From Flectobacillus longus (GTDB lineage: Bacteria; Bacteroidota; Bacteroidia; Cytophagales; Spirosomataceae): a DNA stretch of 64,000 bases. Positions 34,753-43,123 of the stretch are shown in pieces. Positions within the stretch are counted from its first letter, which is position 1. Every line of letters begins with the position of its first letter. Under the pieces are notes generated by a model. The model had not been told where the DNA came from, ran no database searches, and was given only the letters and a program-made list of their open reading frames with translations. The position numbers and the translations under genes are program-made. Where the stretch lies: assembly GCF_030056705.1 (NCBI RefSeq), contig NZ_JASHIC010000009.1:156125-220124 (forward strand). The letters are read 5' to 3'.

Positions 34753-36084
34753 TTAAGCTAAATCCCCTCTAACTAATCCAAAATAGTTTGCTGCGCCCAC
34801 TTGACCTCCTTTTACATTGACTTCCAAACCATTGATGACCTCGTTGGTAGAATATACCCGACAAAGTGGCGCACCTTTTACCACTGGTGCAATCATTTCT
34901 AATGCTTCTATCTCAAGTGCACGTGCTGCATAACTCGACGTATCGCCTCCTGCAATCAACAAACGGGTAAGATGCGTTGATTCTATGACTTTTTTAGCAA
35001 TCAATCCCAAGGCAGTTCCCAGCTTTTCGGATGACAGAGGAATACTTTCTTGTGAGCCTCCTTGGGTATGAATCATAACAGATTTTCCTTTTTCTATATA
35101 GCTAATAGCTTGATTAATATAGGATTGTAAGATATTATCAGATAACTCCTCCTGTGCAATTAGTGGCGCATCAATGATAATTTCGACAAAATCATGTTGC
35201 TTTGCCCAATCAATTTGAGCGCTTGTTACAGGCGAGCAGCTTCCTGAAATCACCAACAAAGCATCTACTTTTGCGAGTGGTTGCCAAGTATTTTTAGGTG
35301 AAAAAACACCTTGCTGGTTCCAATAGGAACCCAATGCCATTTCGATACCTGATGAACCAATTGAAAATAAGATGTGAGACTGTTCTTGCGCTTTTTCCTC
35401 TAAAAATTCACCAATTGTTAGTAAATGATTTTCATTGATGGCATCGATAAACAACGCCTTTTTGCCTGCTGAGACTTGCTCAGTATGTGCTTTTGCTAAG
35501 TTATTAGCTTCTACTTGTAAAATATCGAGTAAGCCAATTTCTACAGAAGTTTGTCTACCCAAATGCAAACGTAAATCAGCTTCGGCGGCGGGTGTTACGG
35601 GATGCTTGCTCATAGATGGATGGCGATCGAGACGATAGATTTGTCCCTCGCTACCGATTCCCATACGAGCAAAGAGATTTCCAAAAACAGCGTATCGACC
35701 CAAAGATGGCGCTGCAACCAAAATAGGTGTCCATTGATTTTTGAATTGAGCCAAACCCAGCTCAAGCACCAAGCCGATGTTTCCTATTGCTGGAGAAGAA
35801 TCGAACGTTGAACAAACTTTATAATGCACCTGCTTAAGAGGTAGTTGAGCAAGCGCCTCAAAAGCAGGTGCTAACTCCTTTTGCATAGCCTCTACACCCA
35901 AAGCACGAGTCCGCCCTGCAATACCAATGGCTTGTAATTGAGGATATTGCTGTAGTTTTTCAACTGAGGGAACCTCAAAAAATAAAATGGTATTTAGTCC
36001 AGCTCTTGACAAAAACTCCAAGGCATCGGTTGAACCCGTAAAATCATCGCCATAATAGGCAATAGATAACTGTGGTATTTGCAT
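34753..36084 (-). CDS. Four-carbon acid-sugar kinase (OtnK/DUF1537 family)
   Basis: A 443-residue cytoplasmic protein with no signal peptide. The N-terminal motif YYGDDFTGSTDALEFL is diagnostic of the OtnK/DUF1537 family, ATP-dependent kinases of threonate, erythronate or 3-oxo-tetronate. The nucleotide-binding C-terminal half includes LLIAGGDTSSYAARAL. The gene starts 2 bp after the GH140-like gene and ends 16 bp before the esterase, so it is co-transcribed with secreted pectin enzymes. It would phosphorylate an acid sugar made from imported pectin breakdown products. The usual partners (PdxA2 or DUF155-type dehydrogenases, OtnC aldolase) are not visible in this window, so the exact substrate is open. 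Confidence 0.9.
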   Translation of the reverse strand: MQIPQLSIAYYGDDFTGSTDALEFLSRAGLNTILFFEVPSVEKLQQYPQLQAIGIAGRTRALGVEAMQKELAPAFEALAQLPLKQVHYKVCSTFDSSPAIGNIGLVLELGLAQFKNQWTPILVAAPSLGRYAVFGNLFARMGIGSEGQIYRLDRHPSMSKHPVTPAAEADLRLHLGRQTSVEIGLLDILQVEANNLAKAHTEQVSAGKKALFIDAINENHLLTIGEFLEEKAQEQSHILFSIGSSGIEMALGSYWNQQGVFSPKNTWQPLAKVDALLVISGSCSPVTSAQIDWAKQHDFVEIIIDAPLIAQEELSDNILQSYINQAISYIEKGKSVMIHTQGGSQESIPLSSEKLGTALGLIAKKVIESTHLTRLLIAGGDTSSYAARALEIEALEMIAPVVKGAPLCRVYSTNEVINGLEVNVKGGQVGAANYFGLVRGDLA

Positions 36085-36086
36085 AC

Positions 36087-37472
36087 TTATTTACTTTCTA
36101 ATACTAATACCCAATCATTTCCATCTTTAGGCTCAAGTGGAGCATCAAACGTTTTAATTCCTGAGTTTTCTATCTCTCCAATTGCTTGATAGTTACCAGT
36201 ACGAGGGTCAAACCATTGAGCTTTTACTGTTTTCCCTGCAATTTTACCCATATTCACTTTGAAAGTACGTCCTGTGTAAGTGTACAAAAACGCATAGTTT
36301 TTGCCACGAGTAGCTACTACATACTCATATTTTTGACCATTATCTACTACCAAACTTTGATCTGGTATTCTTTCAAAGAATGGCTTAGATAGTAACAGCG
36401 CCTTCAAGTGTTTCATCTGAAAAGAACCAGGTTTTGCCATTCCCTCATACCAATATTCTTGAGGGCCGAATGAAGTATCATTGTATTTGGGACGGTGCAT
36501 TTGCATGACCGAATTTTGTCCATAAGTATAACCAAAAGCCCCTGCAAAAACAGACCAATATCCATAACGACGCACATCAGCATCTGTCCAGCGTGGTTGG
36601 TTTACATCATGCAAGCCGTAAGGGATACCTTCATAAGAAGGCTCACCATCGATAACGGGTTTCGTTGGTTTGAGTTGATAATCCGCTTGGATATAGCGCC
36701 AATTGTCTTCGCCATAATGCCATTTTTCTTTAGCTGAAGTATCCTGCGCATACGTGCGGTGACCTGATTGCACCATGTTGAAATCCAACCATGTATCCTT
36801 ATGAAACCATTCTGAAGACGAAGTACGTCCACGTGGATGATAGGTAATCAAATGATTTTTATCGATGGCACGAATGGTTTTCCCGAAAACATCCCATACT
36901 TTTTTACCTGTACTTCCTTGAATATCGCCACCATTTAACCAAATGATATTAGAATATTTTTTGTAACGATTGGCTAAAAATGTTGCATAGATATTGGCAC
37001 GTTCTGGCGTTACTTTTTTGTCTTTCACATTGCCTCCCCATAAAGGTACAAAGCCAATATAAATGCCCTTTTTCTCGGCGGTGCGAATCACAAAGTCGAC
37101 ATGATCCCAAAAGTCATAAGCCTCATTATCAGCTATATCCGAACCTTTGGTCACTTTTGGTTTTGCAATATTGCCTCCCACTAATGCCGAATCACCATAT
37201 ATGTTGACCACATTGAGCGTGTGTAATCCCATTGCTTGAATCACATTGAATCCCTTTTGGCGACGATCTTCCAAGTAGGTTTCTACTTCTTCGCGTGTAA
37301 GTTTTGAAAACAATAGCCATCCCGTATCGCCAAGCCAAAAGAACGGTTTCCCATCTTTGGTAGAAAGATATCTTTTGTTATCAGAGACTTTTAAAGCGGG
37401 CACTTGTGCCTTAGTGATATTTCCTGTGATGAGAAGTAAGCCTATTAGAAAGGCCGAAAATCCTTTTTTCAT
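36087..37472 (-). CDS. GH140-like (DUF4038) glycoside hydrolase, probable apiosidase
   Basis: A 461-residue secreted protein with a signal peptide ending TKAQ. The N-terminal segment FFWLGDTGWLLFSKLTREEV and the barrel strand FNVIQAMGLH are typical of the DUF4038/GH140 family, which includes apiosidases from rhamnogalacturonan-II pathways. IIWLNGGDIQGS and KPVIDGEPSYEG carry acidic residues at the strand ends expected for catalysis. The C-terminal ~90 residues form a beta sandwich (KAQWFDPRTGNY). If the assignment holds, the enzyme releases apiose, pointing to RG-II or apiogalacturonan as a target. It heads a tight three-gene operon. Confidence 0.85.
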   Translation of the reverse strand: MKKGFSAFLIGLLLITGNITKAQVPALKVSDNKRYLSTKDGKPFFWLGDTGWLLFSKLTREEVETYLEDRRQKGFNVIQAMGLHTLNVVNIYGDSALVGGNIAKPKVTKGSDIADNEAYDFWDHVDFVIRTAEKKGIYIGFVPLWGGNVKDKKVTPERANIYATFLANRYKKYSNIIWLNGGDIQGSTGKKVWDVFGKTIRAIDKNHLITYHPRGRTSSSEWFHKDTWLDFNMVQSGHRTYAQDTSAKEKWHYGEDNWRYIQADYQLKPTKPVIDGEPSYEGIPYGLHDVNQPRWTDADVRRYGYWSVFAGAFGYTYGQNSVMQMHRPKYNDTSFGPQEYWYEGMAKPGSFQMKHLKALLLSKPFFERIPDQSLVVDNGQKYEYVVATRGKNYAFLYTYTGRTFKVNMGKIAGKTVKAQWFDPRTGNYQAIGEIENSGIKTFDAPLEPKDGNDWVLVLESK

Positions 37473-37546
37473 GGATGTCAGATTGTTTTAATTAGGTTTA
37501 TGTGGCAACATTTTCGTGGACTATGAGAGTTTTTCAGGTTAAAACC

Positions 37547-40500
37547 TTACTTTTTCTTTATCCAAATCGCTATACTACCATTGGTGGGATTTTTTAGTTG
37601 GTAGCTTTTCCCGCCCTCTAAGATTTCAGTATTAGATAAGAAATTGCCGTCTTTAGGAGAAAGAAATTTTACTTCAAATGTTCCTTTTTCTTTACTTAAA
37701 TCTGCGGTAATTTCTGTTGAACTTTCGCTGTAAATAAAATATCCTTGTCCTAGTTGACCCAAAACCCATTGCGTAGTTGCTTGGCTCGCCCACTGAATCG
37801 GTTGCATACCAATAAGTTGAGTGGAAATTTCTTGAGGAAAATCAAAACTCAGGCTAGGAATAGAGCCTCCTGCCATTAAAGCTGCCCAGCCATTTGCATC
37901 AAAACTATCGCCATTATAAACTACTGCTTTTGTAGGGTACTTCATGCGATATTCGTTCACGGCACGATATACCTGTTCAGACGAAGAACGTTTCGGGTTC
38001 AACAAACGAGCATGTTGGCGTGGAGCTAAGTTTTGTCCACCTTTAGGTTCATACGTTTGTCCGTTGAATTGATAATGCCAATAACGAATATCTATGATGT
38101 CGACCACCGCCGAACGTTTTTTGTCTGCTAATATCGCATCTTGAACGTCTTTGGTTGTGCTTAATGCCACTAAGACGTCTTTGCGTTTTTCCTTTTGCCA
38201 TTCATCGATGACATCCAACCAAAATTCAACAAAATGAAGTGGACCTGTGTATTCGGCACTAATCAATTGTACGACTCCTGTGTTTCCCGTAAAATTATCT
38301 AGACATTGACGGATATAAGCACGATGTAATTTTCTGCGAACTGGATGGTTAATGTCATAAAACTGTTCTGCCATAAAAATGCGCTTATCGCCAGCATAAG
38401 GCACTGGTTCAGGGAATCCTGTTTGATTGATATTATTGGCTGGACGCCATGGAAAATCAGCATAATGAGCGCCTGCTTCTATGATATTGTGTTGAAAATA
38501 ATTTTGATGAAAAAGTACCAAAGATTTCTGGTCAGCCAAATCAGCAAACTGTTTCAAGCGACTCCAATACCATTGGTTGTATTGTGTTAAATCATATTTA
38601 CTCAAACCATCCCACGCAGATTCTTTTCCGCTTCGGGCGAATGGTAATTCATAGAATGGAGGCCAAACTTCGCCATCCATACGACGAATACGCTCATGGT
38701 CGTCACGACGACGCTCGTACCAAAGTCCATAATTATGATCCATCACTTTCACATGACTTTCTTGCATCCAGTCGCTTAATTCAACTAAATCGTCAGTTAG
38801 TCCTTTACCCGTTTGTCCAGGGACAAATCGAGTAATATGTGGTTTGCTAGTCGCTAATCCATGCGGTCGGGATACGCCTGACCACCAAGGAACTTCTTGT
38901 CTTTTGCCTGTTTGTAAAGATTTCCCACGTACTAACCAACCATTTTGCACTTGCAAATCAGGTGCTTTATTTGGGGTAATAATTTTAGGAATACCGATTT
39001 GCTCTATACTTTGAAGTTTTTCTCCAGTGTTTAGAGATAATCTCTGAGAGGCCTTTTCGATAAACTCCTTTAGTGTTCGGGCAGGTTCAACGGATGCTTT
39101 GGTCAATGCCATAGCTACCTCTACTTTTGGACTACTTGATGCCTCTGTTTCTGTTGGCATTAAAAAAGTTCTTGCTTGAACCTCTGCACCTAAGCGATTT
39201 TGAAGTTGTCCATAAAACAAACTTCTTGGTTTGATATGCTCGTTGGACATATCCCAATAGCCGTCTCCATCGAATTGAGCCCAAGTACCAAATGCCCAGT
39301 TTTGTGCGGTAGGTGGTTTTTGACATTCGACACGAGAGGCAGAACATTGCCAAAAAATACTATTGGCAGCCGACCAGCCAGCTCCTTGTCCATCCTGACC
39401 TAAATTTGAAAAACGTAGTGCATTACCATCCACATTGACAATATCAAATAAAACACCCGAAGCCCAAGAATCTACTGTACCGCTAAAACTATACGGAAGT
39501 TTGGATTCACACTGAACAAAAGCGTTTGGACCAGCGGCGCAATAGCCTACTGCAAAATCGTGATAGCCCTCTTCGGCATAAATTCTTTGAAAAAGCGTTT
39601 GTTGACCATTGGTAAAAAACGTATAACGTCGTTGTCCGCCGATTTCAGAAATAGGCTGGGTAGAAATACAATCTTCGACGGTCACACAGCGAGCGGAAGC
39701 TTGTACATATACGGCAGAACCTGCAAAATGTTTGAAATCAACCTGACGAACCCATGCGTCACTTACATTTTCTAATCCAATTGCCATCCAACGATGGTTT
39801 TCGTCTTTAGGATTTTTGGTATCATAAGACGACTCTAGCGAAAGGTTTTCGATACCTATTTGATTGATACGTCCATTCCATTGAAATTTAACCACTGTTC
39901 CCGCTCCATAAGTCGAATCAAGCGCTGTAGTCAAAGGAATATCTAAACAAATTCCTTTGGCTGTAATTTGAGTAATTGTTCTTTCCCAAGTAATATCTCT
40001 TTGATTGGGTTTCCAGCCAAGAGCGGTAACTCCCCCTCCAAAATGGTCAGTTTTCAAAGCTTGAATCCATTCTTTGGTAGAAGGACGTTGTATCAAAATA
40101 CGCTCACCGACTTTATATTTCTCAGGAGTATTTACACTTATACAAGCTTGTCCAACAGAGACATAAGCGTCCAATACTTTCTCGGAACTCTCAATTTTTT
40201 TATCATCTTTTCCTCGAATACTAATCAACGTCTCTCTCGAAATACCTATTCCTTTCAGAATGGTTTGTCCACGACCAGCACCACGAATCACAATACCTGA
40301 GGCTTTGATAAGCAGATTTCCTTTTATTTCGAAAATACCTTTTCCTAATACGACTGCACCTCTAAAGCCTTTAGCATCTACTGGTAAACCCGCCACATAG
40401 TCGATGGCAGCCTGAATACGAGTCGTTGCATCGCCATTTGCTGCCTCTACTTTCACTTTTCCTGCTATAAATGGAATTACTTCTTCGCTTGCTTTGTAGC

Positions 40501-40675
40501 CACAAAAAGAAAAATCAGGAATTCTATCTCCTTTACTTTCAGGGGTATATGCCAGATTTCCTGCATCATCCAGATATACAGGAGGTTTGGGTGGAGCAAC
40601 TTTTGGCTTTTGCCCTAATACTGAAAAAACACTCAGACCTAAGGAAAGAGATAAGATTATGGAGAAACGAGACAT
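37547..40675 (-). CDS. Two-part beta-helix / TIM-barrel-like secreted protein, activity unknown
   Basis: A 1042-residue protein with a signal peptide ending LGQ. Residues ~50-520 look like a right-handed parallel beta-helix of pectate-lyase/GH28 type: an opening ATTRIQAAIDYVAG, GKGIFEIKGNLLIKASGIVI, and many short turns such as VEDCISTQP. The C-terminal half (about 570-1042) is a globular alpha/beta region with GLWYERRRDD, LVLFHQNYFQHNIIEAGAHY and VVDIIDIRYWHYQF, resembling a hydrolase barrel. The layout matches DUF4955/DUF6298-type proteins of Bacteroidota pectin loci. No known catalytic motif was recognised in either half. Confidence 0.8.
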   Translation of the reverse strand: MSRFSIILSLSLGLSVFSVLGQKPKVAPPKPPVYLDDAGNLAYTPESKGDRIPDFSFCGYKASEEVIPFIAGKVKVEAANGDATTRIQAAIDYVAGLPVDAKGFRGAVVLGKGIFEIKGNLLIKASGIVIRGAGRGQTILKGIGISRETLISIRGKDDKKIESSEKVLDAYVSVGQACISVNTPEKYKVGERILIQRPSTKEWIQALKTDHFGGGVTALGWKPNQRDITWERTITQITAKGICLDIPLTTALDSTYGAGTVVKFQWNGRINQIGIENLSLESSYDTKNPKDENHRWMAIGLENVSDAWVRQVDFKHFAGSAVYVQASARCVTVEDCISTQPISEIGGQRRYTFFTNGQQTLFQRIYAEEGYHDFAVGYCAAGPNAFVQCESKLPYSFSGTVDSWASGVLFDIVNVDGNALRFSNLGQDGQGAGWSAANSIFWQCSASRVECQKPPTAQNWAFGTWAQFDGDGYWDMSNEHIKPRSLFYGQLQNRLGAEVQARTFLMPTETEASSSPKVEVAMALTKASVEPARTLKEFIEKASQRLSLNTGEKLQSIEQIGIPKIITPNKAPDLQVQNGWLVRGKSLQTGKRQEVPWWSGVSRPHGLATSKPHITRFVPGQTGKGLTDDLVELSDWMQESHVKVMDHNYGLWYERRRDDHERIRRMDGEVWPPFYELPFARSGKESAWDGLSKYDLTQYNQWYWSRLKQFADLADQKSLVLFHQNYFQHNIIEAGAHYADFPWRPANNINQTGFPEPVPYAGDKRIFMAEQFYDINHPVRRKLHRAYIRQCLDNFTGNTGVVQLISAEYTGPLHFVEFWLDVIDEWQKEKRKDVLVALSTTKDVQDAILADKKRSAVVDIIDIRYWHYQFNGQTYEPKGGQNLAPRQHARLLNPKRSSSEQVYRAVNEYRMKYPTKAVVYNGDSFDANGWAALMAGGSIPSLSFDFPQEISTQLIGMQPIQWASQATTQWVLGQLGQGYFIYSESSTEITADLSKEKGTFEVKFLSPKDGNFLSNTEILEGGKSYQLKNPTNGSIAIWIKKK

Positions 40676-40701
40676 ACGATAAATTGAGTGATTCGGTGAT
40701 T

Positions 40702-40785
40702 GAGTGATTGGTGATTTTTTAAATGAAATATAATTGGGTAAATGAGTGATTTAATGATCAAAGAAAAAATCACTAAATCACTCAT
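40702..40785. repeat. Inverted repeat, GTGATT/AATCAC type
   Basis: TGAGTGATTGGTGATTTTTT (40702-40721) faces AAAAAATCACTAAATCACTC (from 40765). The pair occupies the gap between the pectate lyase and the beta-helix protein. Confidence 0.6.
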
Positions 40786-40803
40786 TGACTCAATCAGAAA
40801 TAT

Positions 40804-42441
40804 TTATGGTTTCACGTTCTTCACGATCACAACACTGTTCAAATACTCTTCGATGTTGGTATAGCCATCTTTGTTGCGGTCTTTGCTGGCGTCGTTGGCA
40901 TCTTTAGGGTTCAAGCCATTTTTGATTTCCCAAGCGTCAGGCATACCGTCATTATCAGAATCTTTGTAAGGAGTACCCTTGTATTCTGGATAACCACCTA
41001 CTTGACTAATATCTGTGATGATACCATTTTTGTAAGAATCAATTGGCAAACGACGGTGTTTGAATTGCGTTTCTGGCAATTTTACATTTGGCGTAATAGT
41101 AATTTTACCTGTTCTTACTTGTTCGATTACACGGGTATCTACAGCATCACGCTTTGGAAGCGTTGCACCTGCATTAGCTAATACATAATCATGAGCAGTT
41201 TTGGTTGGCAAAATTGTCAATTTTGGCATTGGCAAAGGTTTATTCCAACGAATAGAATCTGTGTATTTACCTGCATTTGGTAAATCTTCTACTTGTACCC
41301 CACCATCCCAGTTATTTTTAGTTACTCGCTCATTACCTTCCATGATGTTGCCGTCTACGTACGCACGACCAAACGTAAGGTATTTCAACTTACTTCTACC
41401 CGATTCTGGTTTTAAGATACGATGCCCGATTTGTGTATTTTTAGGTGTTTCAGGACCAGGTTTGAAATAGTTGTTGATAATATTGTACATAGCACGGTAG
41501 TCACCACCATCTATCGAACGGTGTACCCAGTTGAATACTACGTTGTTAACAAAATTGAAAATACCAAACCAGCCAATCGAAGGGTTACGTCCTGCATTAT
41601 CTGCCCAAAGGTTACGCATGAAGGTACAGTTTTCACCACCAAGAGTACTACCAAAAGCATGGTTCCAAGTATCTAGTGCCTCAGAGAAAATAGAGTTTTG
41701 GATTGTGATGTTTACTGTAGGTAATTTATCTTCAATTTTACCTGTGCTATCATTATACATGTGACGGTACATCGACATATTTTCATCTAATCCCCAACTA
41801 GCTGATACGTGGTCAATCATAATGTTACCAATCGGGTTACCTCCGATAGAGTCATCACGACGACCCACATTAGTTTCGCCACGACGGAAACGCATATAAC
41901 GAATCACTACATCGTGTGTATTAATCCAAACCGACTCGCCTGCTACACAAACCCCATCACCAGGAGCAGTTTGACCTGCAATCGTGATATAAGGAGCACG
42001 GATAATCAAAGGTCTTTTCAAACGAATGATACCCGAAACGTTGAAAACAATCATTCTAGCACCACCCTGCTCACAAGCCCAACGCAATGAACCAACACCG
42101 TCATCTTCAAGACTTGTCACTACATATACTTTTCCGCCACGACCACCAAATGAATAAGCACCACCACCTTCAGCACCCGGAAAGGCAGGAATATCAGCTT
42201 GTGGTAAGTCGATCGGACGTGCAGCCCAAGGAATATATGGTTTACCAGCTTTTGCTTCTTTCTGAATAATAGGCAATGCTTTTTGCCAAGCAATATCAGA
42301 CAAACGTGTTGTCTCTTTCATCAACTCATCACTCTCCTTTTTAATATCGTCAGGAATCGATGGATATTGAGCCATCGATATTTCTTGTTGTAATACCACA
42401 AGACCTAGCGCAATTAGTGCGTTTAACAGCAGTTTTTTCAT
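40804..42441 (-). CDS. PL1-type pectate lyase with C-terminal calcium-binding repeat
   Basis: A 545-residue secreted lyase and first gene of the minus-strand pectin block. After the signal peptide and a helical leader, the beta-helix starts with AFPGAEGGGAYSFGGRGG. It continues through YITIAGQTAPGDGVCVAGES, VVIRYMRFRRG and IDHVSASWGLDEN, the PL1 core with Ca-binding Asp and catalytic Arg environment. The C-terminus holds a thrombospondin type-3/EF-hand-like segment (DSDNDGMPDAWEI, then DRNKDGYTN), often seen in exported Bacteroidota enzymes. It should cut homogalacturonan by beta-elimination and produce the unsaturated oligouronides that the GH105 enzyme removes. Confidence 0.93.
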   Translation of the reverse strand: MKKLLLNALIALGLVVLQQEISMAQYPSIPDDIKKESDELMKETTRLSDIAWQKALPIIQKEAKAGKPYIPWAARPIDLPQADIPAFPGAEGGGAYSFGGRGGKVYVVTSLEDDGVGSLRWACEQGGARMIVFNVSGIIRLKRPLIIRAPYITIAGQTAPGDGVCVAGESVWINTHDVVIRYMRFRRGETNVGRRDDSIGGNPIGNIMIDHVSASWGLDENMSMYRHMYNDSTGKIEDKLPTVNITIQNSIFSEALDTWNHAFGSTLGGENCTFMRNLWADNAGRNPSIGWFGIFNFVNNVVFNWVHRSIDGGDYRAMYNIINNYFKPGPETPKNTQIGHRILKPESGRSKLKYLTFGRAYVDGNIMEGNERVTKNNWDGGVQVEDLPNAGKYTDSIRWNKPLPMPKLTILPTKTAHDYVLANAGATLPKRDAVDTRVIEQVRTGKITITPNVKLPETQFKHRRLPIDSYKNGIITDISQVGGYPEYKGTPYKDSDNDGMPDAWEIKNGLNPKDANDASKDRNKDGYTNIEEYLNSVVIVKNVKP

Positions 42442-42600
42442 GTATCAGTTTTTATTATGCTTATTGTTGGTAGATTTTGGTTGTTTCATTTCAAGAAATA
42501 AGTACCTCCCAAAACCTGAGCTCTTTCTTTAGTCCTTCTCTAACTAAATAAAACCCTACTCGATGAGCCAAAATTACAAGGATTCCCTAGGGTCATGATA

Positions 42601-42627
42601 TACAATTTTCTCAATAAATTATAGGAT
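42601..42627 (-). promoter_or_regulatory. Candidate operator/promoter element upstream of pectate lyase
   Basis: TACAATTTTCTC-N3-AAATTATAGGAT, 160 bp upstream of the pectate lyase start and 23/27 identical to 27801-27827. The minus strand reads TATAAT within it. It lies in the divergent gap 42442-43123, which otherwise holds the direct repeats at 43005-43034 and no gene. Confidence 0.4.
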
Positions 42628-43004
42628 TTTATCTTTGTACTATTTCAAGAATGTTTATGCAGATTTAAACCTAAGTTTATACAATAATTTGAATACTTTT
42701 TACGCTATATCCAAATTTATATTGTATCATTTTGACAGCGACTACTACCCTACAGACCCTCACAGACTCATTTGATGGATTTCTAATGAAAAGTTATTTA
42801 TATGAATTTTAAGAAAAAACTAGGAATAAATCGGCAATGTAATACTGTTTTGGTTCAATTTTCTTAAGTACTAGCTACATTCAAAGAATCTGCAATTCAA
42901 ACTAAAAATTCATTACCTAAGATAAAAACCTATAAAAATAGCCTATTGCCTCTATTAAAGAAATAACTAACGAAAGCTCAATATTTGTCGATATATACCC
43001 AGAT

Positions 43005-43034
43005 AAAATGGTATAAAAGTTGGGAAAAATGGTA
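43005..43034 (+). promoter_or_regulatory. AAAATGGTA direct repeats, candidate activator site
   Basis: AAAATGGTA occurs at 43005-43013 and 43026-43034, exactly 21 bp apart (two helical turns), in the same orientation. That is the arrangement expected for an AraC-type dimer. A TACCTTTG box (43069-43076), matching the Bacteroidota -7 consensus TAnnTTTG, follows 35 bp downstream and 48 bp before the GH2 ATG. The same motif is inverted at 27801-27809. Confidence 0.4.
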
Positions 43035-43123
43035 CATAAAAATGGAGATATATGCCAATACCTTTGTATTGGATAGTAATATCCTATAAGGAATCCCCAT
43101 TTTAATTCAGCAAATTGACTGAC

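Noticed and set aside
42569..42576. TAATTTTG box on the minus strand upstream of the pectate lyase as its promoter
   Set aside because: It matches the -7 consensus, but no -33 box lies at the expected spacing. I kept only the conserved 27-bp element as a candidate.
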